From contig JAZSRC010000016.1 in assembly GCA_045538305.1 (NCBI GenBank), forward strand, positions 94,214-158,213: a stretch of DNA of 64,000 nucleotides. The letters are read 5' to 3'. The stretch's first letter is position 1. Each line of letters begins with the position of its first letter. Shown piece by piece: positions 8,931-16,529 of this stretch. The notes below the pieces were generated by a model that was not told where the DNA came from, did not search any database, and saw only the letters and a program-made list of their open reading frames with translations. Source of the DNA: SFHK01 sp045538305 (GTDB lineage Bacteria; Bacillota; Clostridia; Christensenellales; Aristaeellaceae). The position numbers were made by a program, and so were the translations under genes.

Positions 8931-10100
8931 TCAGCCGGTAATCACGCGCACGCGGTATACAGTGGCAAGCGCAGCGATTTCGTTCTGAACATCAGCGTCA
9001 ATTGCAGTGTCAACGTCAAGGCAGGTATAGGCATACTTGCCGCGTGATTTATTGAGCATGTGCTCGATGTTGATATTCCGCTGAGAAATGAGCGAGGTAA
9101 TCGAGCTTACAACGTTGGGCACGTTCTGATGCAGAACGATGATTCGCGGGCAGGTCACGCGGCCCGGATCGGCGTCGGGATAGTTGACCGAGTGCAGAAT
9201 CGCACCGTTTTTCAGATAGTCGTCTACCTGCTTTGCTACCATGCGCACGCAGTTATCCTCGCTCTCGGGCGTGGAAGCTCCGATGTGTGGAAGGCATACA
9301 GCGCCCTTTACACCCAGCAGCTTTTCCGTCGGGAAGTCGCAGATATAACGGCGCAGCTGGCCGCTTTCAAGCGCCTCAATGATATCTTCCGTTACGCACA
9401 GCTCGCCGCGCGCAAAGTTCAGAAGGCAGGCGCCCTTCTTCATGCGGGAAATCAGCGCCTTATCGAACTTTCCTTTCGTATCGGCGTTCAGCGGAACATG
9501 CACGGTGATATAGTCGGCGTTTTCGATAATCTCTTCTTCGCTCTTTGCGTGCTTTACCGCGCGGGACAGCATCCATGCGTTATCGACGGAAATATAGGGA
9601 TCATAGCCCATAACTTCCATGCCAAGCGCCGCAGCGGCGTTCGCCACCAGAAGACCAATGGCGCCAAGACCGATAACACCCAGCGTCTTACCCTGAATTT
9701 CGGGGCCGACAAACGCTTTTTTGCCCTTTTCCACGAGCTTTTCTACATTTTCACCCTCGCCCTTCAGGCCCTGCGCCCACTCGCTTCCGCCAATAATATC
9801 GCGCGAAGCCAGCAGAAGGCCGGCAATGACAAGCTCCTTAACAGCATTTGCATTCGCTCCGGGAGAGTTGAATACGACAACGCCCTTCTCGGCATATGCA
9901 TCCAGCGGAATATTATTTACGCCAACGCCCGCGCGGGCAACGGCCAGCACATTTTCTTCCAGCTCATAGGAATGCATGTCTGCGCTTCTGACAATAATGG
10001 CGTCGGGATTTACGGCGTCCTTATCCAGAAAGTATTCGTTTTCCGAAATCACGTCGCGCCATACGGGCGAAACAGGATTCAGCAGTTTTATATTCTTCAT
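8931..10100 (-). CDS. serA: D-3-phosphoglycerate dehydrogenase with C-terminal ACT domain
   Basis: A 389-residue enzyme that oxidises 3-phosphoglycerate with NAD, the first step of serine synthesis. The Rossmann motif GVIGLGAIGLLVANAAAALG is around residue 142, followed by the catalytic set: arginine in NFARGELC, glutamate nearby, and histidine in LPHIGASTPESE. The last ~70 residues (from QNVPNVVSSITSLISQRNIN) form an ACT domain, usually the site of serine feedback. This is the short type, without the extra substrate-binding domain of the longest forms. It starts two bases after the serC stop, so translation is probably coupled. Confidence 0.95.
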   Translation of the reverse strand: MKNIKLLNPVSPVWRDVISENEYFLDKDAVNPDAIIVRSADMHSYELEENVLAVARAGVGVNNIPLDAYAEKGVVVFNSPGANANAVKELVIAGLLLASRDIIGGSEWAQGLKGEGENVEKLVEKGKKAFVGPEIQGKTLGVIGLGAIGLLVANAAAALGMEVMGYDPYISVDNAWMLSRAVKHAKSEEEIIENADYITVHVPLNADTKGKFDKALISRMKKGACLLNFARGELCVTEDIIEALESGQLRRYICDFPTEKLLGVKGAVCLPHIGASTPESEDNCVRMVAKQVDDYLKNGAILHSVNYPDADPGRVTCPRIIVLHQNVPNVVSSITSLISQRNINIEHMLNKSRGKYAYTCLDVDTAIDADVQNEIAALATVYRVRVITG

Positions 10101-10102
10101 GT

Positions 10103-11179
10103 CTATACACGCTCCACTTCGAATTGCTTCATAATCTTGATCAGCTTCTGAACGCCCTCTACGCTCATGGCATTATAGATGGACGCGCGCATGCCGCCAA
10201 CCAGACGATGGCCCTTGATGTTCAAAATGCCATTGCTCTGCGCGTATTTTACAAACTCGGCGTCCACATCGGGATTGTCGGTGCGGAAGGTTACGTTCAT
10301 CAGCGAACGATATTCGCGCTTTGCAGTGCCCTTGAACAGCTTGCTTTCGTCCAGATAATCGTACAGAAGCTTCGCCTTCAGCTGGTTGCGCATATAGATT
10401 ACGCGCACGCCGCCCTCTTTTTTCAGCCATTCCATGCAAAGGCCGGCCATATAAATGGAGTAAGTGGTGGGCGTATTCAGCATGCTGCCGTTTTCCGCCA
10501 TCTTCGTCCAGTCCAGCACCTTGGGTGTATTGGGATTTGCACGGCCGAGCAGATCTTTGCGAACGATTACGACAACAACGCCGGCAGGGCCGATGTTCTT
10601 CTGAGCGCCGGCAAAGATGACGCCAAACTTATTGACGTCCATAGGCTCGGACAGAATATTGCTGGACATATCGGCAACCAGCGGCACATTACCGGTATCG
10701 GGAATGGAGGTATAGCGGGTGCCGAAAATGGTGTTGTTGGTCGTAATGTAGAAATAATCAGCATTCGGATTCAAGTTTTCGGGCTTGATTTCGGGAATAT
10801 AGGTATAGTTATCGTCCCGGGAGGAAGCAACGATACGAATATCGCCGTACTTCTTCGCTTCCACAAGCGCGCCATGGGCAAAATTGCCGCTGTCAACATA
10901 ATCTGCAGACGTTTTCAGAAGGTTCATCGGAACGGCCGCAAACTGGCCGGTCGCACCGCCCTGAAGCAGCAGAACCTCATAATCGTCGCTGATTCCCATC
11001 AGCTCCCGAAGAAGGCTGACCGTGTGATCAAAAATCTCGATATAGCCCTTAGATCGGTGACTCATCTCCATGACGGACATACCGGTTCCCTTATAGGAAA
11101 GCATCTCAGATGCGGCGCGCTCAAGCGCCTCCTCCGGCAGCATGGACGGTCCCGCGGCAAAGTTGTATACTCGATTCAT
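10103..11179 (-). CDS. serC: Phosphoserine aminotransferase
   Basis: A 358-residue PLP enzyme that converts 3-phosphohydroxypyruvate and glutamate to phosphoserine. The start MNRVYNFAAGPSMLPEEAL is the classic SerC opening, and the PLP lysine sits in FAGAQKNIGPAGVVVV. Reading upstream in frame would add 21 residues, but GGGAG stands nine bases before the ATG at 11179 and the promoter lies just upstream, so the shorter start is right. It leads the serC-serA-DUF1015 group. A phosphoserine phosphatase is not in the window. Confidence 0.95.
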   Translation of the reverse strand: MNRVYNFAAGPSMLPEEALERAASEMLSYKGTGMSVMEMSHRSKGYIEIFDHTVSLLRELMGISDDYEVLLLQGGATGQFAAVPMNLLKTSADYVDSGNFAHGALVEAKKYGDIRIVASSRDDNYTYIPEIKPENLNPNADYFYITTNNTIFGTRYTSIPDTGNVPLVADMSSNILSEPMDVNKFGVIFAGAQKNIGPAGVVVVIVRKDLLGRANPNTPKVLDWTKMAENGSMLNTPTTYSIYMAGLCMEWLKKEGGVRVIYMRNQLKAKLLYDYLDESKLFKGTAKREYRSLMNVTFRTDNPDVDAEFVKYAQSNGILNIKGHRLVGGMRASIYNAMSVEGVQKLIKIMKQFEVERV

Positions 11180-11213
11180 ACACGTTATCTCCCTTCGGAA
11201 AGTTATACATTGC

Positions 11214-11242
11214 ATTATACGCTGAACGAGAAAAAAATGCAA
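11214..11242 (-). promoter_or_regulatory. Promoter for serC-serA
   Basis: Minus strand: TTGCAT, 17 bases, TATAAT, ending 35 bases before the serC start. Confidence 0.75.
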
Positions 11243-11281
11243 GAGGAAATATGGATATCATGCAATTTTTGTTTTAGAAGC

Positions 11282-11307
11282 AAAAAACCGACCCGTGAAT
11301 GAATCGG
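11282..11307 (-). terminator. Terminator after trmB
   Basis: On the minus strand CCGATTC pairs with GGGTCGG (two G-U pairs) around ATTCAC, followed by six Ts. It separates trmB from the serC promoter. Confidence 0.65.
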
Positions 11308-11329
11308 ATCGATTATAAAAAAATCATTT

Positions 11330-11992
11330 TTAATTTGTTCCCTTTTTGGCAATCAAAAATTTGATCGGGATGCCCTCGGAAGAAAACATCTTCTCGTGCT
11401 CAGATTCGTAATTGGGCGAAAACCCGCTTTGGTGAAGGTCGTATGTAATATAAGGGATTTCAAACCCGGTTTCCCGAAAGTATTCAAGCGAATCCTGAAA
11501 CAGCTGATCGTCGTCGGTTTTAAAGTAGATTTCGCCGCCGTCCGTCAGAAACTCTCTATAAAAGGTCAGCTGTCTGGTATGCGTCAGCCTGTGCTTCGCC
11601 TGCTTGGGGCGCTTATTCCAAGGATTGCAGAAGGAGATATAGATACGATCCACGCGATCCTCAGGCGCAAAAAACTTCCAGATGTATTCAATGTGGAAGT
11701 TGGTGAGCAAAAGATTGTTCACTTCCCTTACGCCCTTATACACATTCTCCGCATTCCGCTTCGCCACGCCCATAATCGACGTATTGATATCAACGGCAAC
11801 GTAGTTCACATTTTCGTTTTCAAGCGCCATCCGGCATGTGGAAACGCCCTTTCCGCAGCCAAGCTCCAGATGAAGGGGATGATCGTTTGGAAACGCCCGA
11901 TTCCACTTCCCCCGCATTTCCGTAGGATCTTTCACATAAAACGGGCATTCGTCCAGCTCCGGCCGCGCCCATTTTTTGACTCGCATTCTCAT
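11330..11992 (-). CDS. trmB: tRNA (guanine-N7-)-methyltransferase
   Basis: A 220-residue SAM-dependent enzyme that makes m7G46 in tRNA variable loops. SAM motif LELGCGKGVS is at about residue 42 and AVDIN at about 66. The family signature normally reads near DPWPKxRHxKRRL; here it is CNPWNKRPKQAKHRLTH, with asparagine in place of the usual aspartate and a shifted basic run. I believe related clostridial proteins share the CNPW form, so this may be a subfamily trait rather than damage. The gene is last of the scpB group, 16 bases after the phosphoesterase and closed by a terminator. Confidence 0.92.
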   Translation of the reverse strand: MRMRVKKWARPELDECPFYVKDPTEMRGKWNRAFPNDHPLHLELGCGKGVSTCRMALENENVNYVAVDINTSIMGVAKRNAENVYKGVREVNNLLLTNFHIEYIWKFFAPEDRVDRIYISFCNPWNKRPKQAKHRLTHTRQLTFYREFLTDGGEIYFKTDDDQLFQDSLEYFRETGFEIPYITYDLHQSGFSPNYESEHEKMFSSEGIPIKFLIAKKGTN

Positions 11993-12008
11993 AATCGCAC
12001 ATTCCTTA

Positions 12009-12782
12009 TCATGTAATCAGGTGAATTTCCGGTCTGGCGCCAAAGCGTATGGGAAACTTGCTGGTACCGATGCCGTTGGACACGATAACGCGGCTGCGCC
12101 CAATCCGCCTGTCGCCAGATAAATGCGTAAACCGAAATTTACGCTCATAGCCCAAAAGCTCGTAGCAGGTAAAACACAATACGTTGATCTGTCCTCCGTG
12201 CGTGTGCCCGGAAAGCATAAGCTCGGGCGGCGTTTCACATTCCCGAAGCAAAAACGCATGCGGCGCATGGGATACGAGTATGCGGTATACGCCCTCTTCG
12301 GAGGAAAACAGGCCTTTCGCCGACGGCGTATGCTTAAAGATATCGGCCACGCCCCCGATTTCCATTTTCTGTCTTCTGGGAATACTGACAACAGCGCATT
12401 CGTTTGAAAGCAAGCGTATACCCGCTTTTTCAAGTTCACTTCGAAACGCTCCTTCATCGCCCTTAAAACGCTGCGTATCGTTGTTTCCTTCAACGGCAAA
12501 CATGCCATAGGGAACATTCATCCGTTTCGCGCGCTCGCAAAACAGATTGACGCCGTCGTCAAATTCCGAAATATCGCCGCCGAAAATCAACATCTCCGGC
12601 TTAAGCGCTTGCGTCACGGAAAACACCGTTTCCAGTATTTCCTCATAACCGCGCCTCATGTGCAAATCCGACACAAACACAATCCGCACCGGCGCATTCG
12701 CCGAATGCTCGGAAACATGGGGTGGCTGCAAAAGCCTCTTACCCACATACAGCCCACCTGTAGGCTTCTGAAAATAGAACAA
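12009..12782 (-). CDS. Calcineurin-like metallophosphoesterase (YkuE/YaeI type)
   Basis: A 257-residue metal-dependent phosphoesterase. The five family motifs are seen in order: VSDLHMRR, FGGDISE, EGNNDTQ (usually GNHD, here with asparagine for histidine), SHAPHA and GHTHGGQ. Relatives act on phospholipid head groups or other phosphodiesters; the substrate here is unknown. There is no clear membrane helix at the N-terminus. It begins with TTG at 12782, supported by AAGGAG seven bases upstream, and lies 11 bases after the galactosidase stop. Confidence 0.82.
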   Translation of the reverse strand: MFYFQKPTGGLYVGKRLLQPPHVSEHSANAPVRIVFVSDLHMRRGYEEILETVFSVTQALKPEMLIFGGDISEFDDGVNLFCERAKRMNVPYGMFAVEGNNDTQRFKGDEGAFRSELEKAGIRLLSNECAVVSIPRRQKMEIGGVADIFKHTPSAKGLFSSEEGVYRILVSHAPHAFLLRECETPPELMLSGHTHGGQINVLCFTCYELLGYERKFRFTHLSGDRRIGRSRVIVSNGIGTSKFPIRFGARPEIHLIT

Positions 12783-12793
12783 ACTGAATCTCC

Positions 12794-14815
12794 TTATGCG
12801 CGTTTCATAATCTCAAAACCGTTTTGGGCAAGCCTCTTTTCACCCGAAACCGCATCGCCCGTTACCATGCTGACGCCTGCGGGCAGGGATACCGTTGCCG
12901 CTTCGCCGGAAAAGTTCATTACAAACAAATACTTTTCGCCGTCCTTTTCCCTTTCGCACGCAATAACGCCTGCAGGAAGCTGAGCGATCAGCTTTCGGAC
13001 GCCGGCCTTCTCAATCAGGCAGCGATACAGATCGTCCAAAAATCTCTGCTCCGTACGGGCGGCAATGTACCATGTTTCGCCGCTTCCCATAGTATGTACA
13101 GTCAGCGCAGCGCTTCCCTCATAATAATCGCTTCCGTACACGCCAACAGCCTGCGCGCCTTCCAGATTCAGTATATCCAGCATGAAACCGCATTCATACT
13201 CGCCCTGTAAGGCAATGTACTCGTTTTTACTTATCACGATGGAATTTTTCTGATCCGCATACAGCGCGTCGGTCTCTTCCGCCCAAACGCCCGCCAGAGG
13301 CTTAAGCGGCCCGGGCGCTCCGCCCAGGAAGCACAGATCGTTTTCATCTGCGATGCCGGAGAAATAGCCTAAAACCAGTGTTCCGCCGTTTTTCACGAAC
13401 CGTTCCAGCTTCTCCGAAACGCCGGGCTTTACCATATAAAGATACGGCGCGCAGATAAGCTTATATGCATCAAACGGCTTTTCGGAATCGATAACATCGA
13501 CATTGATTCCATTTTTGGTTAGCGCCTCATAGTGCGACATAAGCACGGCGTGATACTGCTTATCCTTTACGGGTCCCTGTGCGCCGGTGAGCGCCCAGTA
13601 GTTTTCAAAATCGTAAATCAGCGCGCATTCGCTTTTCACTTCAGAATTCACAATGGGCTGGATTTTCTTAAGCAGCGCGCCTACCTCGCTGACTTCACGG
13701 AATACACGCGTTTTATTCGTCATATCATGCCCGATCACTGCGCCATGGAATTTTTCCGGGCCGCCTCGGCCCTTGCGCCACTGGAACATCATTACCGTGT
13801 CCGCACCGTGCGCAACTGCCTGCACGCAGGAAAGCATATGAATCCCCGGGCGCTTGATTTTGCAAACCTCGTGCCAGTTCACCTGCGACGGCGTACTTTC
13901 CATCAGCGACCAGGGCTTGTTCAGATAACCCCTCACAGAGTCATAGGTGAAGGCCGTATCCACCGCAATCCGATAATCGGGCGCGCTTCCCCACAGGGAA
14001 TAGCAATCATAGCCCATAAAATCGACAACACCATCGAATTTCGGGTAGGATAGGGCGGTAAAATTCTGCATAGTATTGATGGTAACGGGCAGATTGGGCG
14101 TAAGCCTTCTGATCGGCTCGGTTTCGCATTTTATAAAATCCATCGTCTGATGCGACACAAAGCGCTGCCAGTCCAAGGTCAGACCTGTAAGACTGGTTTC
14201 GCCGTTTCTTTCGGGCGAGCGGATCTCATCCCAGTCGGAAAAGGTTTTCGACCAGAACGCCGTCCACCAAACCTCATTGAGGCGATGAAGCGTCTGATAG
14301 CGCGCCTTCAGCCATTCCCGAAACGCCTTCTGGCAATTCTCGCAATGACATTCGCCCGAATACTCATTGGAAATGTGCCAGCCGACCACGGCGGGATGGC
14401 GCCCGAATTCCTCGGCAAGACGCGTATTCATTTTCGTTACGAAACTGCGGTATACAGAGGATGTGAAGCAGTGGTTATGCCTGTTTCCATGCTGCATCTT
14501 CACGCCGTGTTCATACCGAAGAACCTCGGGATACTTTTTGCTCATCCAGGCCGGACGCGCACCGGAGGGTGTAGCCAGAAATGCGGATATTCCGTTTTTA
14601 TGGAAATTGTCCAGTATTTCGCCAAGCCAGTCAAAGGTATATCTGCCTTCTTCAGGCTCAAGCGCCGCCCATGCAAAAATGCCGATGGATACCAGGTTCA
14701 CGCTCGCTTCCTTCATAAAGCGGATATCGTCCTGAAGCACGTCGGGTCTGCTGAGCCACTGATCGGGATTATAATCGCCGCCATGTCCAAATGCGGGCAA
14801 TCGGAATTCAGCCAT
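12794..14815 (-). CDS. Beta-galactosidase, glycoside hydrolase family 42
   Basis: A 673-residue retaining beta-galactosidase that releases galactose from oligosaccharides. The N-terminal barrel opens with GGDYNPDQW; the acid/base glutamate is in WHISNEYSG (near residue 150) and the nucleophile glutamate in SLMESTPSQVNW (near 315). The cysteines of ECHCENC match the small metal site of many GH42 enzymes. The trimerisation domain and a short C-terminal beta domain follow. No signal peptide, so it works inside the cell on imported sugars, yet no sugar transporter or regulator lies beside it. Its neighbours are housekeeping genes. GGGAG nine bases before the ATG supports the start. Confidence 0.92.
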   Translation of the reverse strand: MAEFRLPAFGHGGDYNPDQWLSRPDVLQDDIRFMKEASVNLVSIGIFAWAALEPEEGRYTFDWLGEILDNFHKNGISAFLATPSGARPAWMSKKYPEVLRYEHGVKMQHGNRHNHCFTSSVYRSFVTKMNTRLAEEFGRHPAVVGWHISNEYSGECHCENCQKAFREWLKARYQTLHRLNEVWWTAFWSKTFSDWDEIRSPERNGETSLTGLTLDWQRFVSHQTMDFIKCETEPIRRLTPNLPVTINTMQNFTALSYPKFDGVVDFMGYDCYSLWGSAPDYRIAVDTAFTYDSVRGYLNKPWSLMESTPSQVNWHEVCKIKRPGIHMLSCVQAVAHGADTVMMFQWRKGRGGPEKFHGAVIGHDMTNKTRVFREVSEVGALLKKIQPIVNSEVKSECALIYDFENYWALTGAQGPVKDKQYHAVLMSHYEALTKNGINVDVIDSEKPFDAYKLICAPYLYMVKPGVSEKLERFVKNGGTLVLGYFSGIADENDLCFLGGAPGPLKPLAGVWAEETDALYADQKNSIVISKNEYIALQGEYECGFMLDILNLEGAQAVGVYGSDYYEGSAALTVHTMGSGETWYIAARTEQRFLDDLYRCLIEKAGVRKLIAQLPAGVIACEREKDGEKYLFVMNFSGEAATVSLPAGVSMVTGDAVSGEKRLAQNGFEIMKRA

Positions 14816-14844
14816 GATACTTTTCTCCCTTCATTGATACGCTC

Positions 14845-15558
14845 TTACACGCACTTTCCGCGAAGCTTCAGTATCGTTCTGTCCAGCGAATCCTTGCTCG
14901 TTCCCCAGGGCTTATCTGCGTTTTTGTGGTCGAACTTCAACGTGAACCACTCGATTTCCTTTTCAAGGCGCGAAAGGTTATCCATTTCGATTTTATTCAG
15001 CTGATCGACAAATTCCTTAAGTTCCATTCCCTTCAGCTGCTCGGGGGCCGCATTGATAATTTCGGCGTAATGCTTTAAGCACAGTCCTTTACTCTTCTGA
15101 AGCTGCGCACGGAACGCGCTTTCATGCTTCCACATGTATACAAGCGTATAGACATATCTGTCCATCGTTTCCTTCAGGCGGTCGCACAGGATGCAAGTAT
15201 CGGTAATATGGCTGAAATCAGTACCTGCCGTAGGCACGCGCCTTGCAAACAAGCCGCCCTTCGGCGCTTCATTTACGGCCATTGAGGTTTTCCCAAGCCG
15301 CGCCATGGTTTCCTTTAAATACGTATGCGCCATCAGTGCAACGCCAAGCCGGTTGTTGTTATTGAGCATGAGCTTGAAGTGCCTGCCGCAAAAGCCGTAC
15401 TTGTTTACCTCCACGCGCACATCCGGCTCCATAACGCTGCCGCCCATAAACGCGTCGACATAGTTTTTCTCGTTTTCCGCCTGCAGATGGCACATCGGGC
15501 ATTCGCAGTCGGTGCGGTATGCGTCCCATACGGGAATGGTATCGATATGATGTCTCAT
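14845..15558 (-). CDS. DUF6062 family cysteine-rich protein
   Basis: A 237-residue protein matching what I know as the DUF6062 family, of unknown function. Cysteine pairs are regularly spaced: CECPMC near residue 20, FCGRHF near 57, CILCDR near 125 and CLKHY near 157. This suggests a bound metal or iron-sulfur site repeated in two halves (each half has a CxxC followed by a CxxH/CGxH). No signal peptide or membrane helix. It overlaps scpB by four bases (ATGA), which means coupled translation, and precedes the galactosidase. Confidence 0.8.
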   Translation of the reverse strand: MRHHIDTIPVWDAYRTDCECPMCHLQAENEKNYVDAFMGGSVMEPDVRVEVNKYGFCGRHFKLMLNNNNRLGVALMAHTYLKETMARLGKTSMAVNEAPKGGLFARRVPTAGTDFSHITDTCILCDRLKETMDRYVYTLVYMWKHESAFRAQLQKSKGLCLKHYAEIINAAPEQLKGMELKEFVDQLNKIEMDNLSRLEKEIEWFTLKFDHKNADKPWGTSKDSLDRTILKLRGKCV

Positions 15559-16097
15559 TCTGATTGATCCTCCTCGTCAGGTTTTCCGAGCTCGGCAACG
15601 TTCGGAAGGTCGTAAAGGCTTTCCAGCCCGAAATGCCGCAAAAATTTATCCGTCGTTTCATAAAGTATGGGCCTTCCCAGCGTATCCTTGCGGCCGGCTT
15701 CGCATATCAAACCCCTGGCCAGCAAAAGCTGCACGGAATAATCGCACTTTACGCCGCGAACCAGCTCAATATCGGCCTTGGTAACCGGTTGTCTGTAGGC
15801 GATGATCGAAAGCGTTTCCATAACTGCCTGTGAAAGCGACTGTTTTTTTACCGGCTGCAAAAACATTTCCACGTATTTTGCGTACTCGGGATTAATGGAA
15901 AGCTGAATCTCCATGCCATGACGGTTCAAGCGTATGCCCCGCTTTTCCAGAATGCAGTTATCCCGCAGCTGCTCAATGGCAGGTTCCAGCTCCATCTGCG
16001 TCAAGTTCAGCGCATGCGCAAGCGCGTCCACGCGAACCGGTTCGCCCGCGATATACAAAACCGATTCCAGAATTCCGCAAAGCTCGTTAACGTCCAA
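15555..16097 (-). CDS. scpB: Segregation and condensation protein B
   Basis: About 180 residues forming two winged-helix domains; ScpB binds ScpA and the SMC ATPase to load the chromosome-organising complex. Typical stretches are ESVLYIAGEPVRVDALA at the N-terminus and METLSIIAYRQPVTKADIE in the middle, with a short acidic tail. Starts are GTG at 16106 without a good binding site, or TTG at 16097 preceded by AGGTGG; I prefer TTG. scpA, its usual partner, is not next to it. It heads the group scpB-DUF6062-galactosidase-phosphoesterase-trmB. Confidence 0.93.
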   Translation of the reverse strand: MDVNELCGILESVLYIAGEPVRVDALAHALNLTQMELEPAIEQLRDNCILEKRGIRLNRHGMEIQLSINPEYAKYVEMFLQPVKKQSLSQAVMETLSIIAYRQPVTKADIELVRGVKCDYSVQLLLARGLICEAGRKDTLGRPILYETTDKFLRHFGLESLYDLPNVAELGKPDEEDQSE

Positions 16098-16127
16098 AGT
16101 AACCACCTGCCAGATTTATTCTATTGT

Positions 16128-16156
16128 ATTATACAAAATTCGGCTTAGGGTGTCAA
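16128..16156 (-). promoter_or_regulatory. Perfect consensus promoter for the scpB group
   Basis: Minus strand: TTGACA, 17 bases, TATAAT, with no deviation from the vegetative sigma consensus. It is about 30 bases from the scpB start. Confidence 0.88.
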
Positions 16157-16205
16157 TTACAGCGTAAAGATCGGCGCACAAAATTGTAAAATGCTCGCAT
16201 ACCCC

Positions 16206-16234
16206 TTTACCCATTGATTTGAAATGTGTATAAT
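16206..16234 (+). promoter_or_regulatory. Promoter for the ileS T-box leader
   Basis: TTTACC, 17 bases, TATAAT. Transcription would start near 16241, just before stem I of the leader. Confidence 0.75.
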
Positions 16235-16242
16235 AGAATCGA

Positions 16243-16505
16243 TATTGCCATGATGGGGACGGCCTGTGGCGCGGCTTTGCAAAGCGATCCGGAAGACGGT
16301 GCGAGTCCGGACTGAGCTGCCATGCGGAATCACCCCGGAGCAGCGGCCTGAAAGCGCAGATTGCGCCGGTAAACGCCGCCGGGCGCGCCCGTTACAGCGC
16401 AGGCGCGTAGCTGCTGCGCGCAATAAGAGGGCGCTTTTTCTGCGTCAATATGGGTGGTACCGCGAGCCATCGTCCCATAAGTGAGGGGACGTGGCTTTTT
16501 TATTT
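16243..16505 (+). promoter_or_regulatory. Isoleucine T-box riboswitch (transcription attenuator)
   Basis: The leader carries the T-box signature TGGGTGGTACCGCG at 16451-16464. Stem I contains GATGGGGAC at its base and a GGTG distal motif. The specifier loop reads GGA-ATC-ACC with the ATC (Ile) codon at 16329-16331. The terminator is AGCCA-CGTCCC pairing with GGGACGTGGCT (16465-16496, one bulged T), followed by a run of Ts. Uncharged tRNA-Ile would bind the specifier and T-box, favour the antiterminator and let ileS be read. Confidence 0.92.
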
Positions 16506-16529
16506 GATTATTTTAGGGAGGCATACGCC

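Noticed and set aside
16285..16330. Cobalamin-riboswitch-like stretch (GGTGCGAGTCCGG)
   Set aside because: It is part of T-box stem I: GGTG is the distal motif, and the specifier, T-box and terminator all follow in the right order.
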